Positions 1-8,324 of a stretch of DNA of 64,000 nt are shown here, in pieces. The stretch's first letter is position 1; every line of letters begins with the position of its first letter. A program made the translations under genes and the position numbers. A model generated the notes under the pieces. The model saw only the letters and a list, made by a program, of their open reading frames with translations, did not search any database and was not told where the DNA came from. The DNA comes from Saccharibacillus sp. O23 (GTDB lineage: Bacteria > Bacillota > Bacilli > Paenibacillales > Paenibacillaceae): contig NZ_NJDE01000002.1 of the NCBI RefSeq assembly GCF_002205895.1, positions 434,001 through 498,000 of the forward strand. The letters run 5' to 3'.

Positions 1-1233
1 CTCTTCGGAGGCGATCAGAACCTGCTGGGAAGTGGCGGATAACTGTTCGGACGAAGCGGCGACTTGTTCGGAGACTTCGGCCGTTTTGGATACGAAATTA
101 GCCACGTTTTCTCTCATTTCTTCCAGCGCGCGCACGATCTGGCCGGTCTCGTCTTTTTTGTTCTTGTAACGGTCTAAAGGCGATGCCTGCGCGGTCGTGA
201 AGTCGAGCGCGGAGAAGTCTTTCATCTTGCGGGCTACGGCGATGATCGGTTTGGTGATGCTCGAAGCCAAGAGGCTGAAGAATCCGATGGTCAGCAGCAG
301 GATGATCACGGCGGAGACGATCACGCCTTGGATCAGATCCCACGATTTGGAGCCGAGTTCCGCTTTGGTGATCGCGGATGCGACGACCCAGCCCGTATCT
401 CCGGCTTTCTGAGGATTGATCTCGTAGACTTCTCCGTCGATCGTCACGCTGAACGGCTTCGGCGAAGCCGCCATGACTTTTTCCAAGCCCGGAATATTCA
501 CGTCTTGAATCATCTTGAAATTGTTTGCCGGATTTTTCCCGTCCGCGATGATCATGCCGGAGGAATGAATCAGCATCGCATAACCGGTATCGCCCAATTT
601 CATGTTCTTCAGGATATCGCTGATCACGTTCTGTTGAACGTCCATCGCGATCGCGCCGATGACTTTGCCCGAGGAATCGGTGACGGTCTTCGCGCTGCTG
701 ATCAGCAGTTGGGAGTCGTATTCGTAAGGGTCGGTGCGGATGATGTCTCCCGGCGTTTTCATCGCTTTTTCGTACCAAGGTCTTTTGCTCGGATTGTAAC
801 CGGCGGTAATCTTGGATTCCGGCCATTGGACATAACCGCCGTCGGGCAGCCCCATATAGACGTACTGCGTACCCGGATGATTATCCGCATATTGTTGGAA
901 GACTCGGAAAATGTCGCGTTCGCTTCCGCCGTTCTGAAGCGGCGTCATCGCGGTATCGACGGTGGTATTCTCGTAATTTTTCATATTCTTGGCGCTCATC
1001 ACCTGCGGATTAACGGCAAGCGTCGATAAATTATTGTCGAGTTCTTTGTAATAGAGGTCGATCGTCTGCGCGATAATGTCCAATTGCTCGTTGGAATTGG
1101 AGTAATAATCCTCGTAGGATCTGGCGTTGAGCGTATAGGAGATGTAAGCGCTCAAGATTCCGAAAGCCAGAACGATGGCCAAACTGGACGATAATAACAG
1201 TCTCAAGCGGATTCCGGAAAGGTTAAACTTCAT
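1..1233 (-). CDS. methyl-accepting chemotaxis protein, partial (3' end outside window)
   Basis: A membrane chemoreceptor that senses an external ligand and signals to CheA. About 411 residues are visible. A first membrane helix lies at about 12-32, followed by a long extracellular dCache-like sensor region (about 40-275) with the typical PWYEKA and YDSQLLISSAK stretches, a second helix at about 293-315, then a HAMP segment and the beginning of the coiled signalling domain (VAASSEQLSATSQQ). The start is ATG at 1233 behind AGGAGGAAATCCT. The C-terminal signalling tip is beyond the window edge. The ligand cannot be told from sequence. The family call is secure. Confidence 0.93.
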   Translation of the reverse strand, partial: MKFNLSGIRLRLLLSSSLAIVLAFGILSAYISYTLNARSYEDYYSNSNEQLDIIAQTIDLYYKELDNNLSTLAVNPQVMSAKNMKNYENTTVDTAMTPLQNGGSERDIFRVFQQYADNHPGTQYVYMGLPDGGYVQWPESKITAGYNPSKRPWYEKAMKTPGDIIRTDPYEYDSQLLISSAKTVTDSSGKVIGAIAMDVQQNVISDILKNMKLGDTGYAMLIHSSGMIIADGKNPANNFKMIQDVNIPGLEKVMAASPKPFSVTIDGEVYEINPQKAGDTGWVVASAITKAELGSKSWDLIQGVIVSAVIILLLTIGFFSLLASSITKPIIAVARKMKDFSALDFTTAQASPLDRYKNKKDETGQIVRALEEMRENVANFVSKTAEVSEQVAASSEQLSATSQQVLIASEE

Positions 1234-1477
1234 AGGATTTCCTCCTTGTAGAGTAGGTTTCGATGTCAAAGCCAAGGACTGTTCATCCTTATGCTACGGT
1301 TCTCTTCGCTTCAAGTTTACATAACATTTAATATGTTACCATTAATTTTTTCGGGATTTTTTAAAAATTCCGTCTCCTCAAGTCGCAGTCTTTTCCGGAT
1401 TAACCGGCTTATCTTATTTATTCGGTCTGGCGAGTTCGGTAGTGAAGGCTTGGATCTCGGCTTGCGAACGAATACGC

Positions 1478-1512
1478 AAAAAAAGACGAAGTTCGATCCT
1501 TCGCCTTTTTTC
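1478..1512. terminator. near-palindromic terminator-like hairpin in the 1234-1626 gap
   Basis: An A-run, GACGAAG, a short loop, CTTCGCC and a T-run form a hairpin with one wobble, readable on both strands. The gap 1234-1626 otherwise holds only a 29-codon minus-strand ORF (1520-1606) of uncertain meaning and no convincing gene. Confidence 0.55.
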
Positions 1513-1626
1513 TTACTGATTATTCATCGAATATTTTCTTGACCGCGTACGCTGCAAACGACGCATATTCTTTGATAAGCGCGGGCTGCGGTTGATCGCC
1601 CGGCACATTTCCGTCGATCGATTCGC

Positions 1627-2361
1627 TTAGGCTTGAGCCGTAGGCCGAATCACGATCTCGCCCACGTCGACCTCGTCGGGCTGATCGATCGCGAACGCGA
1701 TCGCCTTCGCCACGGCTTCCGGCGGCATCGCGATCCGGTCCCGCAATTCTTCCAGCTCCGCTTTCGTCCCGTCATCCGATATCGTATCGGAAAAATTCGT
1801 GCGCGTCATGCCCGGAGAGATCACGGTGACCCGCAGCTTATCGCCGGCCTCCTGCCGCAGTCCTTCCGAAATGGCGCGAACGGCGAATTTGGTGCCCGCG
1901 TACACGGCCTGTTTAGGAACGACTTTGTGCCCGGAGGTCGAAGCGACGTTCACGAAATGCCCGAAGCCCTGCCGCCGAAAAATCGGAAGCGCTTCGGCGA
2001 TGCCGTACAGAAAACCTTTGAGATTCACGTCGATCATCGCTTCCCATTCGTCTACGCGAAGTTCTTCGAGACGGGAGATCGGCATGACGCCGGCATTGCC
2101 GACATAGACGTCCAACTTGCCGTAACGCTGCATCGCCAGATCCACCAAAGCGGAGACTTCTTCGCGGCGGCTTACGTCCGTACTGACGGATACGGCTTCG
2201 CCGCCCGCTTCGGCAATTCGCGATACCAGATCTTCGAGCGCTTCCGGCCTTCTCGCGCCGAGCACCAGTTTGGCTCCTTGCGCCGCCAGCAGAAGCGCCG
2301 TCGCTTCGCCGATCCCGCTGCTGGCTCCCGTTACGATCACTACTTTGCGTTCGATGCTCAT
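1627..2361 (-). CDS. SDR family NAD(P)-dependent oxidoreductase
   Basis: A 244-residue short-chain dehydrogenase/reductase. The Rossmann cofactor motif TGASSGIG is at residues 11-18, NAG at about 88-90 and the catalytic YxxxK as YAGTK at about 153-157, with a preceding serine in VASTSG. It ends in the VRPTAQA-like tail seen in many small bacterial SDRs. Substrate is not predictable. It is divergent from an AraC-type regulator gene beginning 180 bp away, an arrangement that usually means the regulator controls the reductase. The ATG at 2361 has a GGGAA ribosome site. Confidence 0.93.
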   Translation of the reverse strand: MSIERKVVIVTGASSGIGEATALLLAAQGAKLVLGARRPEALEDLVSRIAEAGGEAVSVSTDVSRREEVSALVDLAMQRYGKLDVYVGNAGVMPISRLEELRVDEWEAMIDVNLKGFLYGIAEALPIFRRQGFGHFVNVASTSGHKVVPKQAVYAGTKFAVRAISEGLRQEAGDKLRVTVISPGMTRTNFSDTISDDGTKAELEELRDRIAMPPEAVAKAIAFAIDQPDEVDVGEIVIRPTAQA

Positions 2362-2540
2362 TCGAAGTTCCCTGCTTTCCGTTGGCTGTATTCGGCCGCG
2401 GTCTGTCGCGACCCGTTTCCAGCATAGCCCCGAATCGAACAGGAACGGTATCCGATTCGAAAACGATTCTTGCCTATTCCTCTTCGGAGCGATTATAGTA
2501 AGGGAGCCAAGTCAAGTCATTCTGAAAAGAAGGGGTTTCC

Positions 2541-3446
2541 ATGCTTACGAATTCCGGCAATACGGAACAGCTTGCGGAACTTGCGTCGCTGATCGCGCTT
2601 CGGACTCCCTCAGACGGCGTATTTCCTTCAGGCGTGCCGTCGCTTTGTTTTCGCCGCGTATCCAGACCGATCAAGCCGGAGCCGTCTTTCGCTCATGCTT
2701 CGTTGTATCTCATCGTTCAAGGTTCCAAAACGATCACGTTAAAAGGAGAACAGGTTCGCTTCGGGCCGCTCCATTATCTGATCAATCCGATTCATCTGCC
2801 GGTAACCGCGGAGATCGACGAAGCGAGCGCGGAACGGCCTTATCTCAGCTTGCAGTTGGAATTTTCCGTCGAAGAGATCCGCGAAGCGCTCGGAGAATCG
2901 CCGCCGATCTCGGACGCCGATCCCCTTTCCGCGATGTTCGCGAATCCGACGACGCCCGAAATTCTGGATGCGGCGCTGCGCTTGGTTCGTTTATCGCAGC
3001 GGCCCGAAGATGTTCGCTTTCTGGCTCCGCTTGCGACCCGCGAAATCTTATATCATGCGCTTCGGAGCGAACAAGGGGCTTGGATCGCGCGCTTCGCGCT
3101 GCCGTCCAGCTTGCCTCATCGCATCGCGAGAATCGCGGACCGCATCAAACGCGAATACGACCGTTCGCTTCCCGTAAGCGAGTTGGCCGAAGAAGCTCAT
3201 TTAAGTCCCGCTTCGCTGCACAAACATTTTAAAGCGCTGACCGGCATGAGTCCGATTCAGTACCAGAAAACGATCAGATTGCAGACCGCGCGCCAGCTGA
3301 TGTTTTTCTCGGGATTGGCCGCCGCGGAAGCGGCTTTTCGGGTCGGCTACGAAAGTCCTTCGCAATTCAGCCGAGAGTATGCCCGAATGTTCGGGCTGCC
3401 GCCGAAAAAAGAAACGGAGCGCCGATTAGCGGAAAAGTCGCGTTAA
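2541..3446 (+). CDS. AraC family transcriptional regulator
   Basis: A 301-residue cytoplasmic regulator. The N-terminal half (about 20-170) resembles the AraC_N cupin type found beside SDR genes, with the VQGSKTITLKGE strand pair. The C-terminal 100 residues carry the double helix-turn-helix: LPVSELAEEAHLSPASLHKH and the second motif AAFRVGYESPSQFSREYARM, with the family's GMSPIQYQKTIRLQ linker. It likely regulates the divergently transcribed SDR gene at 1627-2361; this is inferred from position. The ligand is unknown. Confidence 0.93.
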   Translation: MLTNSGNTEQLAELASLIALRTPSDGVFPSGVPSLCFRRVSRPIKPEPSFAHASLYLIVQGSKTITLKGEQVRFGPLHYLINPIHLPVTAEIDEASAERPYLSLQLEFSVEEIREALGESPPISDADPLSAMFANPTTPEILDAALRLVRLSQRPEDVRFLAPLATREILYHALRSEQGAWIARFALPSSLPHRIARIADRIKREYDRSLPVSELAEEAHLSPASLHKHFKALTGMSPIQYQKTIRLQTARQLMFFSGLAAAEAAFRVGYESPSQFSREYARMFGLPPKKETERRLAEKSR

Positions 3447-3489
3447 TGCGTCAAACCGTCTCGAAATCCTCTCGCGAAAAACGGAATCC

Positions 3490-3524
3490 GAAAAGCCGCA
3501 AGCTTCCGCCTGCGGCTTTTTGCG
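3490..3524. terminator. bidirectional terminator between convergent genes
   Basis: AAAAGCCGCA-AGCTTCCGCC-TGCGGCTTTT forms a perfect stem flanked by A and T runs. It serves the AraC gene on the plus strand and the HAD phosphatase on the minus strand. Confidence 0.85.
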
Positions 3525-3562
3525 TATATTCGATCGATTCGAGGTTCCGATTCCTGCTTCGT

Positions 3563-4207
3563 TTAAGCCATCCCGGCATTGAATCCTTCGATCGCGGCCG
3601 ATACTTCTCTCGGGTAAAGAGCCGTGAAATCGGGCGAAAAACGCTTCATCAGTTCGGACGAATCGTATCCCCAACCCGCCGCGATCATCTTGATGCCCGA
3701 ACGCTGACCGGCTTGAATGTCGCGCAGTTCGTCGCCGATATAGAGCGCTTCGTTCGGCTTAAGCTTATTGTCCCGCAGGAACGAATGAATCGCGCGATGT
3801 TTGCCGAATAAGCTGAAACAAGAACGGACTTGGATGAATTGATGAATCTCGTGATGGCGGAGGAACGAACGGATATTGCTCTCCAAGTTGGACGAGATGA
3901 TGCTTAACTGATAACCTTGTTCGTTCAAGTCCCGGATCAGATCGCCTACGCCGTCTTTGAGTTCGAGCGTCTTGATCTTGCGGCGATATTGCGAGAATAA
4001 CTGAATGCCGAGAAAAGGCAGCCGATACAGCGGAATCCCCAACGTCTTCGAGCGTTCGCGTACGGACTGACCGGCAAACGGTTCTGTCTCGTCGTCGCTG
4101 ATCGCCCGGTATCCGTGCTTGGCAGCCAAGCCGTTGTACAGCTCGACGATAAGCGGGCGGGAATTGACAATCGTTCCGTCGAAATCGAAGATCACGTGCC
4201 GAATCAT
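3563..4207 (-). CDS. HAD family hydrolase (PGP/PpaX-like phosphatase)
   Basis: A 214-residue haloacid-dehalogenase-fold phosphatase. Motif I is FDFDGTIVNS at 7-16 with both aspartates, motif II is the serine in IISSNLES at about 105, and motif III/IV is GDELRDIQAG with the metal-binding acidic residues. The helical cap between motifs I and II is of the phosphoglycolate/pyrophosphate phosphatase type. Substrate cannot be assigned; PpaX and Gph are the nearest ideas. The start ATG 4207 follows GGAGGTATGGACT. Confidence 0.9.
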   Translation of the reverse strand: MIRHVIFDFDGTIVNSRPLIVELYNGLAAKHGYRAISDDETEPFAGQSVRERSKTLGIPLYRLPFLGIQLFSQYRRKIKTLELKDGVGDLIRDLNEQGYQLSIISSNLESNIRSFLRHHEIHQFIQVRSCFSLFGKHRAIHSFLRDNKLKPNEALYIGDELRDIQAGQRSGIKMIAAGWGYDSSELMKRFSPDFTALYPREVSAAIEGFNAGMA

Positions 4208-4340
4208 AGTCCATACCTCCTTCAGAAATGGGGTCCTGCTTTTTAAGCGTTTTCATGATATATGATTATTATAACGGATTTCGTCGTCGAAAAATAAAGA
4301 TTTCTTATCATTTTGCAAAATTTAAACGGAATTTAAACAA

Positions 4341-4391
4341 AAAACGAACGAATAGACGCTCCGAAAGCTCGGATGGCCTATTCGTTCGTTT
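4341..4391 (-). terminator. terminator after the pdxH operon
   Basis: A 14-bp perfect stem, AAACGAACGAATAG pairing with CTATTCGTTCGTTT, with a T-run on the minus strand just past the pdxH stop. Plus-strand function is also possible. Confidence 0.85.
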
Positions 4392-4407
4392 GCGTCAACG
4401 CTCTTAT

Positions 4408-5079
4408 TCAAGGCCACAATAAACCGTGTTCCCATTCTCCTTCGCCGCCGCGTCGATATTGGACGCGAGCGTGTTTGCGTCCCGGATCGGCCTGCCAGAA
4501 CTCCGCTTCGTCGATCTCGAGCGCGTAGAGTCTCCAAGAAGGCGAAGCCAGATTCGGATCTTCTTTCAATTTCTCCCGGCATTCGGCCAATTCCGTCTCC
4601 AGTTCTTCTTCGCTGCCGAGCGGCCGACTCTGCTTGCCGGTAAGGGCGACCGCTCGGGCTTCGAGCGAACGTCTGCGGAAATCTTCGGCGCCTTCGTCCG
4701 CTCCCGTATCGGCGACCGTTCCGCGCAGCCGGATCTGCCGTCCGAGCGCCGGCCAATAGAGATTCATCGCCGCGCCCCGATGATGCCGAAGCTGAAGGCC
4801 TTTGCGGCTCTCCGTGCCGGAAGCGAAAAAGAACGTTTCGCCCTGAACGTCCTTAAGGATCAGCGTCCGGGAATCCGGTCGCCCTTCTTCGTCTACGGTG
4901 GAGAGCGTGACCGCATGCGGCTCCGTAATCTCTTCGCGCAGCGCTTCGGCGAACCAGTCGAGGAACAGCTCGCCCGGTTTCTCCGGAAGCTTCAACGTGT
5001 CGAAACTTCCGAACGGTCCTTCCAGCGATTTCAGCCCTTTGAACAGCGGGTTGCGGTTATCTTTCTTCGCTTCGCTCAT
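4408..5079 (-). CDS. pdxH: pyridoxamine 5'-phosphate oxidase family protein
   Basis: An FMN-dependent split-barrel oxidase of 223 residues that would convert pyridoxine or pyridoxamine 5'-phosphate to pyridoxal 5'-phosphate. The family-typical stretches are visible in order: PHAVTLSTVDEEGRPDSRT near 55-73, LILKDVQGETFFF, the NLYWPALGRQIRLRG strand pair near 105, and the C-terminal dimer motif with RLYALEIDEAEFWQ. It starts 3 bp after the stop of the upstream aldo-keto reductase gene, so the two are co-transcribed. Bacilli normally make PLP through PdxST, so this would be a salvage enzyme, or a related flavin enzyme of other specificity. Confidence 0.85.
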   Translation of the reverse strand: MSEAKKDNRNPLFKGLKSLEGPFGSFDTLKLPEKPGELFLDWFAEALREEITEPHAVTLSTVDEEGRPDSRTLILKDVQGETFFFASGTESRKGLQLRHHRGAAMNLYWPALGRQIRLRGTVADTGADEGAEDFRRRSLEARAVALTGKQSRPLGSEEELETELAECREKLKEDPNLASPSWRLYALEIDEAEFWQADPGRKHARVQYRRGGEGEWEHGLLWP

Positions 5080-5082
5080 CCG

Positions 5083-5952
5083 CTACACCAGATTGCTGAG
5101 CGTTTCGTAGTCTTCGTCGCTCAAGGTCAATCCGGCCGCGGCGACGTTTTCCTCCAGATGAGACAGCGTCGACGTGCCCGGAATCGGAAGCATGACCGGC
5201 GAACGGCGCAGCAGCCAAGCCAGCGCGACTTGAGCGGGTTTGGCGTTCAGTTTCTTGGCGATTTCGTCGAGCGGACCGCCTTCTTTGGCCAATTGGCCGG
5301 TCGCCAGCGGGAACCACGGAATAAACGCGATGCCGCCGGATTCCGCTTCTTCCAGCACGTCTTCCGCTTTGCGGTTGGAGAGGTTATAGAGATTCTGCAC
5401 CGAGACGATATCCGTGATCTCGCGCGCTTCGCGAAGCTCCTCGACGCTGACTTCGCTCAGACCGATATGCCGGATCTTGCCTTCTTTGCGCAGCAGCTCC
5501 AGTTCGCCGAGCTGTTCGGCCAGCGGCACTTTCGGGTCGATCCGGTGCAGTTGGAACAGATCGATCCGTTCGACGCCCAAGAATCGGAGACTCATCTCCG
5601 CCTGCTGCCGCAGATATTCGGGTCGTCCGACCGGACGCCAATCGTTGGGACCCGAACGGGTCAAGCCCGCTTTGGTCGCGATCACGAGATCGTCCGAATA
5701 CGGATGAAGCGCTTTGCGGATCAGCGGCTCGGCCACGACCGGACCGTAAGAATCCGCCGTATCGATAAAGTTCACGCCCAGTTCGACCGAACGCCGAAGA
5801 ACGCGCACCGCTTCTTCGGGATCTTTCGGATCGCCCCAGACTCCGGGTCCGGTCAATTGCATCGTGCCGTAACCGAGCCGGTTGACCGTCATGTCGCCTC
5901 CGATCGTGAAAGTACCGGAATCGGCGGCCGTAACGTTGGTATTCGTCATCAT
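5083..5952 (-). CDS. aldo/keto reductase
   Basis: A 289-residue NADPH-dependent TIM-barrel oxidoreductase. The catalytic set is present: D in FIDTADSYG (about 61), Y in ADSYG, K in VIATKAG, and H in LFQLHRID. The C-terminal [14 protein letters not shown] binds the cofactor phosphate. It lies directly upstream of pdxH with 3 bp between them, suggesting a shared role, possibly reduction of pyridoxal or another aldehyde; that is inference from linkage. Two adjacent ATG codons (5952 and 5949) are both plausible starts. Confidence 0.93.
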   Translation of the reverse strand: MMTNTNVTAADSGTFTIGGDMTVNRLGYGTMQLTGPGVWGDPKDPEEAVRVLRRSVELGVNFIDTADSYGPVVAEPLIRKALHPYSDDLVIATKAGLTRSGPNDWRPVGRPEYLRQQAEMSLRFLGVERIDLFQLHRIDPKVPLAEQLGELELLRKEGKIRHIGLSEVSVEELREAREITDIVSVQNLYNLSNRKAEDVLEEAESGGIAFIPWFPLATGQLAKEGGPLDEIAKKLNAKPAQVALAWLLRRSPVMLPIPGTSTLSHLEENVAAAGLTLSDEDYETLSNLV

Positions 5953-6070
5953 GCATGCTCCTCTCGTAATGAAAGCTGTCCTTTTCTCATTACCCTCGGC
6001 AAGCTGACGACAATCGGACTTCGGATGAAAGGCCTACGGTTCGGTCCCGCATTCCTTTTGCCGGAGCGTC

Positions 6071-6931
6071 TTAACCCGAGATCAGACCGTACCTGACAAA
6101 GCTCGTATACAGTCCGTCTTCTTCGAGCGTGCCGGTCACGTGATCGGCGACCGCTTTCAGTTCTTCGCGGGCATTGCCCATCGCGATGCCGACCGCGCAG
6201 TAGCGGAGCATCTCCAGATCGTTGAGTCCGTCTCCGATCGCTACGGTGTCGCGGACGTCCCGGCCCAGATGAGCCAATACGTCGGCGATCGCGACCGCTT
6301 TATGCACGCCCGGTACGGTCAGCTCGCCGCTGTCTTTGCCGAAGATCGGCACCGTGCACTGCAGCACCTCGAATTTCCCGCCGAACTCTTCCCGAATGCG
6401 CTCGAACGGAACCCGGCTTTCCAGAAAACACACTTTGTTGACGTCGCTCTTGTACAAATCCGTCTCGTGATAAGTCAGCGTATCCAAGAACGGGTGCGGC
6501 GCGATCTCGAACTGCTGCTTGGCCCGCGGATCGTTATGGATATCTCCGTGGATCAAAAGGATCAAACGATCGCGCAGATTGCGGCTGGCATAGAGCCCGG
6601 CGTTGGACTCCAAGTAGAAGTCGATCCCGTTCGCTTCGAAAAAGTCGACCATATCCCGCACGTGTTCCGGCGACACCTGCTTATGGTACAGAACGTCGCT
6701 TCCCGATTCGACATAGCCTCCGCCCGCTCCGATCAGTCCGTCGAATCCGATCTCCCAGATAAAGTCGTAGATCTCCGGTTTGGACCTTCCGGTGCAAAGA
6801 TAGAGCAGATGCCCGTTGCTTCGGGCTTCCCGGCAGGCGCGAACCGCCGATTCCGGCACCTTCCCGTCGTCGCCGACGAGCGTCCCGTCGATATCGATAA
6901 AAACGATCTTGGAAAAAGCATTCATGCGCAT
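6071..6931 (-). CDS. Cof-type HAD-IIB family hydrolase
   Basis: A 286-residue phosphatase of the Cof/YkrA kind. Motif I is FIDIDGTLVGDDG at about 11-23, motif II lies in LYLCTGRSKPEI, the large alpha/beta cap spans about 90-190, and the C-terminal metal-binding motif is IGDGLNDLEML followed by GIAMGNA. It acts in the cytoplasm on sugar or cofactor phosphates; the exact substrate is unknown. Either ATG 6931 or ATG 6925 can serve as start, the second having a better distance from GGAAGG. Confidence 0.92.
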   Translation of the reverse strand: MRMNAFSKIVFIDIDGTLVGDDGKVPESAVRACREARSNGHLLYLCTGRSKPEIYDFIWEIGFDGLIGAGGGYVESGSDVLYHKQVSPEHVRDMVDFFEANGIDFYLESNAGLYASRNLRDRLILLIHGDIHNDPRAKQQFEIAPHPFLDTLTYHETDLYKSDVNKVCFLESRVPFERIREEFGGKFEVLQCTVPIFGKDSGELTVPGVHKAVAIADVLAHLGRDVRDTVAIGDGLNDLEMLRYCAVGIAMGNAREELKAVADHVTGTLEEDGLYTSFVRYGLISG

Positions 6932-7029
6932 ACAACCTTCCGGTGATGAAATCGGATCGTTCGATAGCTTGCTCGACTCCGTATTTCTACCGTACAGGCT
7001 GAAACGCGTTCCACGTCAAGCTTGATCGT

Positions 7030-7443
7030 TCACAGCAGCAAAGCCGTGCCGACCGCCAAAAAAGCGACGCCGAGCGCGATCGGGATACTCTGCCGCTTCA
7101 GCGTTTCCTTGCCGCTTAACAGTTCGAACCGCGCCGGATCTTCCGGGTCGTAATGAACCTGCACGTTCGCTCCGACCTCTTCGCCGCGCGCGGAAGTCCC
7201 GATACGCGACACTTCCTGTACTCGGCCTGTCGGCGTCTCGAACCGGACGACGGGATAATATTTGATGCCCGTGCTGCCTCGTTCTACCCCCATGTCCGAT
7301 AATTCTTCGTAATCGACGATCGTGCCGTGCACCGTGTATTCGCTTTGCGAAAGTCTGCGCAGGCGCACGCGGGAGTAGATCCCGAACATGATAAAAGCCG
7401 CGCCGAGCGCCCAGAAGATCCATTCGCTTCCCGCTGTGTTCAT
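7030..7443 (-). CDS. DUF3592-type membrane protein
   Basis: A 137-residue protein with a membrane helix at each end (about 8-26 and 118-136) and a small beta-rich central domain. The pattern YTVHGTIVDYEE, YYPVVRFETPTGR and NVQVHYDPEDPARFEL matches the DUF3592 family, whose function is not established. The ATG at 7443 follows AAGGAGAGAAACGA. The nearest same-strand neighbour is the Cof phosphatase 99 bp downstream, so co-transcription is possible. Confidence 0.8.
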   Translation of the reverse strand: MNTAGSEWIFWALGAAFIMFGIYSRVRLRRLSQSEYTVHGTIVDYEELSDMGVERGSTGIKYYPVVRFETPTGRVQEVSRIGTSARGEEVGANVQVHYDPEDPARFELLSGKETLKRQSIPIALGVAFLAVGTALLL

Positions 7444-7554
7444 TCGTTTCTCTCCTTCGACATTCGTTTTCGCTTATTTACCCGCCGTCACCGACCTTCC
7501 AACCACGAACCTTTTTTCCCGCAGCTTGATCCTCCTATCCGTAAAAGAACAAGA

Positions 7555-7596
7555 AAAGCCGGCCGAGAACGCCTCCTTAGGCGTTCTCGGCCGGTT
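7555..7596. terminator. strong hairpin terminator
   Basis: AAGCCGGCCGAGAACGCC pairs with GGCGTTCTCGGCCGGTTT around a 6-base loop. It follows the DinB-type gene on the minus strand. Confidence 0.8.
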
Positions 7597-7710
7597 TCGC
7601 GAAATTCAGGACTGCGGATTGCCTGCTTCGTTCCGCGCCCGTACACGGCCGGACAAGAGCGTTTGAAGATCGGCGTTCGGCAGCCGATCCGAGGGCAAGC
7701 GCTTCGAAGT

Positions 7711-8226
7711 TCAGTCGAATCGGCGCACAGCCGGCCAAGCTTGCTGCATCTTGGCGAGCTGCACGATCTGTCCGATATGATAAGCATCGTGCATCGCAAG
7801 CATCCGAAAATCCTCGCTCAGCGTATCGCCGCCTTTTTCCGACGGACGAAGAAGCGCCTCTTCGTCCGAGCTTTCCAGCAGAGCGCCGAGTTCCCGGTGC
7901 AGCCGATACAGCTCTGTTCGGGAAGCCTCCCATCCCGCTTCGGAAAGATCGTCGATCCCGAAGGTGGCCGTATTGTTTTCGACTTCGGGGTAATCGTCGG
8001 ACTCTTTTTCTCCGCGCGCTTCCATCAACAGCCTTTTTTTGTAGAAAATCAGATGCCGCACCGTCTGGTGAATGGAATTCGCCGGTCCTTCCGACGGTTT
8101 CCATGCCGCCTGCTCCGCCGTAACGTCTTTGAGCGCGTGTTCGAGCGGGGGGAACCATTCTTCTTGATCCAGACAACTTTTCCAGAGTGCCGTCAGTATC
8201 CGATGCGAAAGATCTTGGTTTGCCAT
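7711..8226 (-). CDS. DinB family protein
   Basis: A 171-residue four-helix-bundle protein of the DinB/YfiT type, a metal-binding superfamily that includes thiol transferases. The histidines expected to hold the metal are visible in HQTVRHLIFY near 58 and in HDAYHIGQIVQL near 148-152. The start is chosen at ATG 8226 because it has GAGGAGG eight bases upstream; an upstream in-frame start would add 26 poorly conserved residues. The enzymatic role is unknown. Confidence 0.87.
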   Translation of the reverse strand: MANQDLSHRILTALWKSCLDQEEWFPPLEHALKDVTAEQAAWKPSEGPANSIHQTVRHLIFYKKRLLMEARGEKESDDYPEVENNTATFGIDDLSEAGWEASRTELYRLHRELGALLESSDEEALLRPSEKGGDTLSEDFRMLAMHDAYHIGQIVQLAKMQQAWPAVRRFD

Positions 8227-8324
8227 CGTCGCCGCCTCCTCGGGGTTCCAGTTCTCGGATGATTCTTCCTCTACGAACTGTTCACCCCGACGCGGCGTAT
8301 TCAATCAAAAGGCGTTCGATCCGA

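Noticed and set aside
1520-1606. 29-codon minus-strand ORF starting with GTG and ending in KKIFDE
   Set aside because: The peptide looks protein-like but the start lacks a ribosome site and nothing upstream continues it; possibly a gene remnant, too weak to annotate.
4426-6096. 556-codon plus-strand open frame over pdxH and the aldo-keto reductase
   Set aside because: It is antisense to two genes with clear motifs, has no ribosome site and reads as Arg/Phe-rich noise typical of GC-rich shadow frames.
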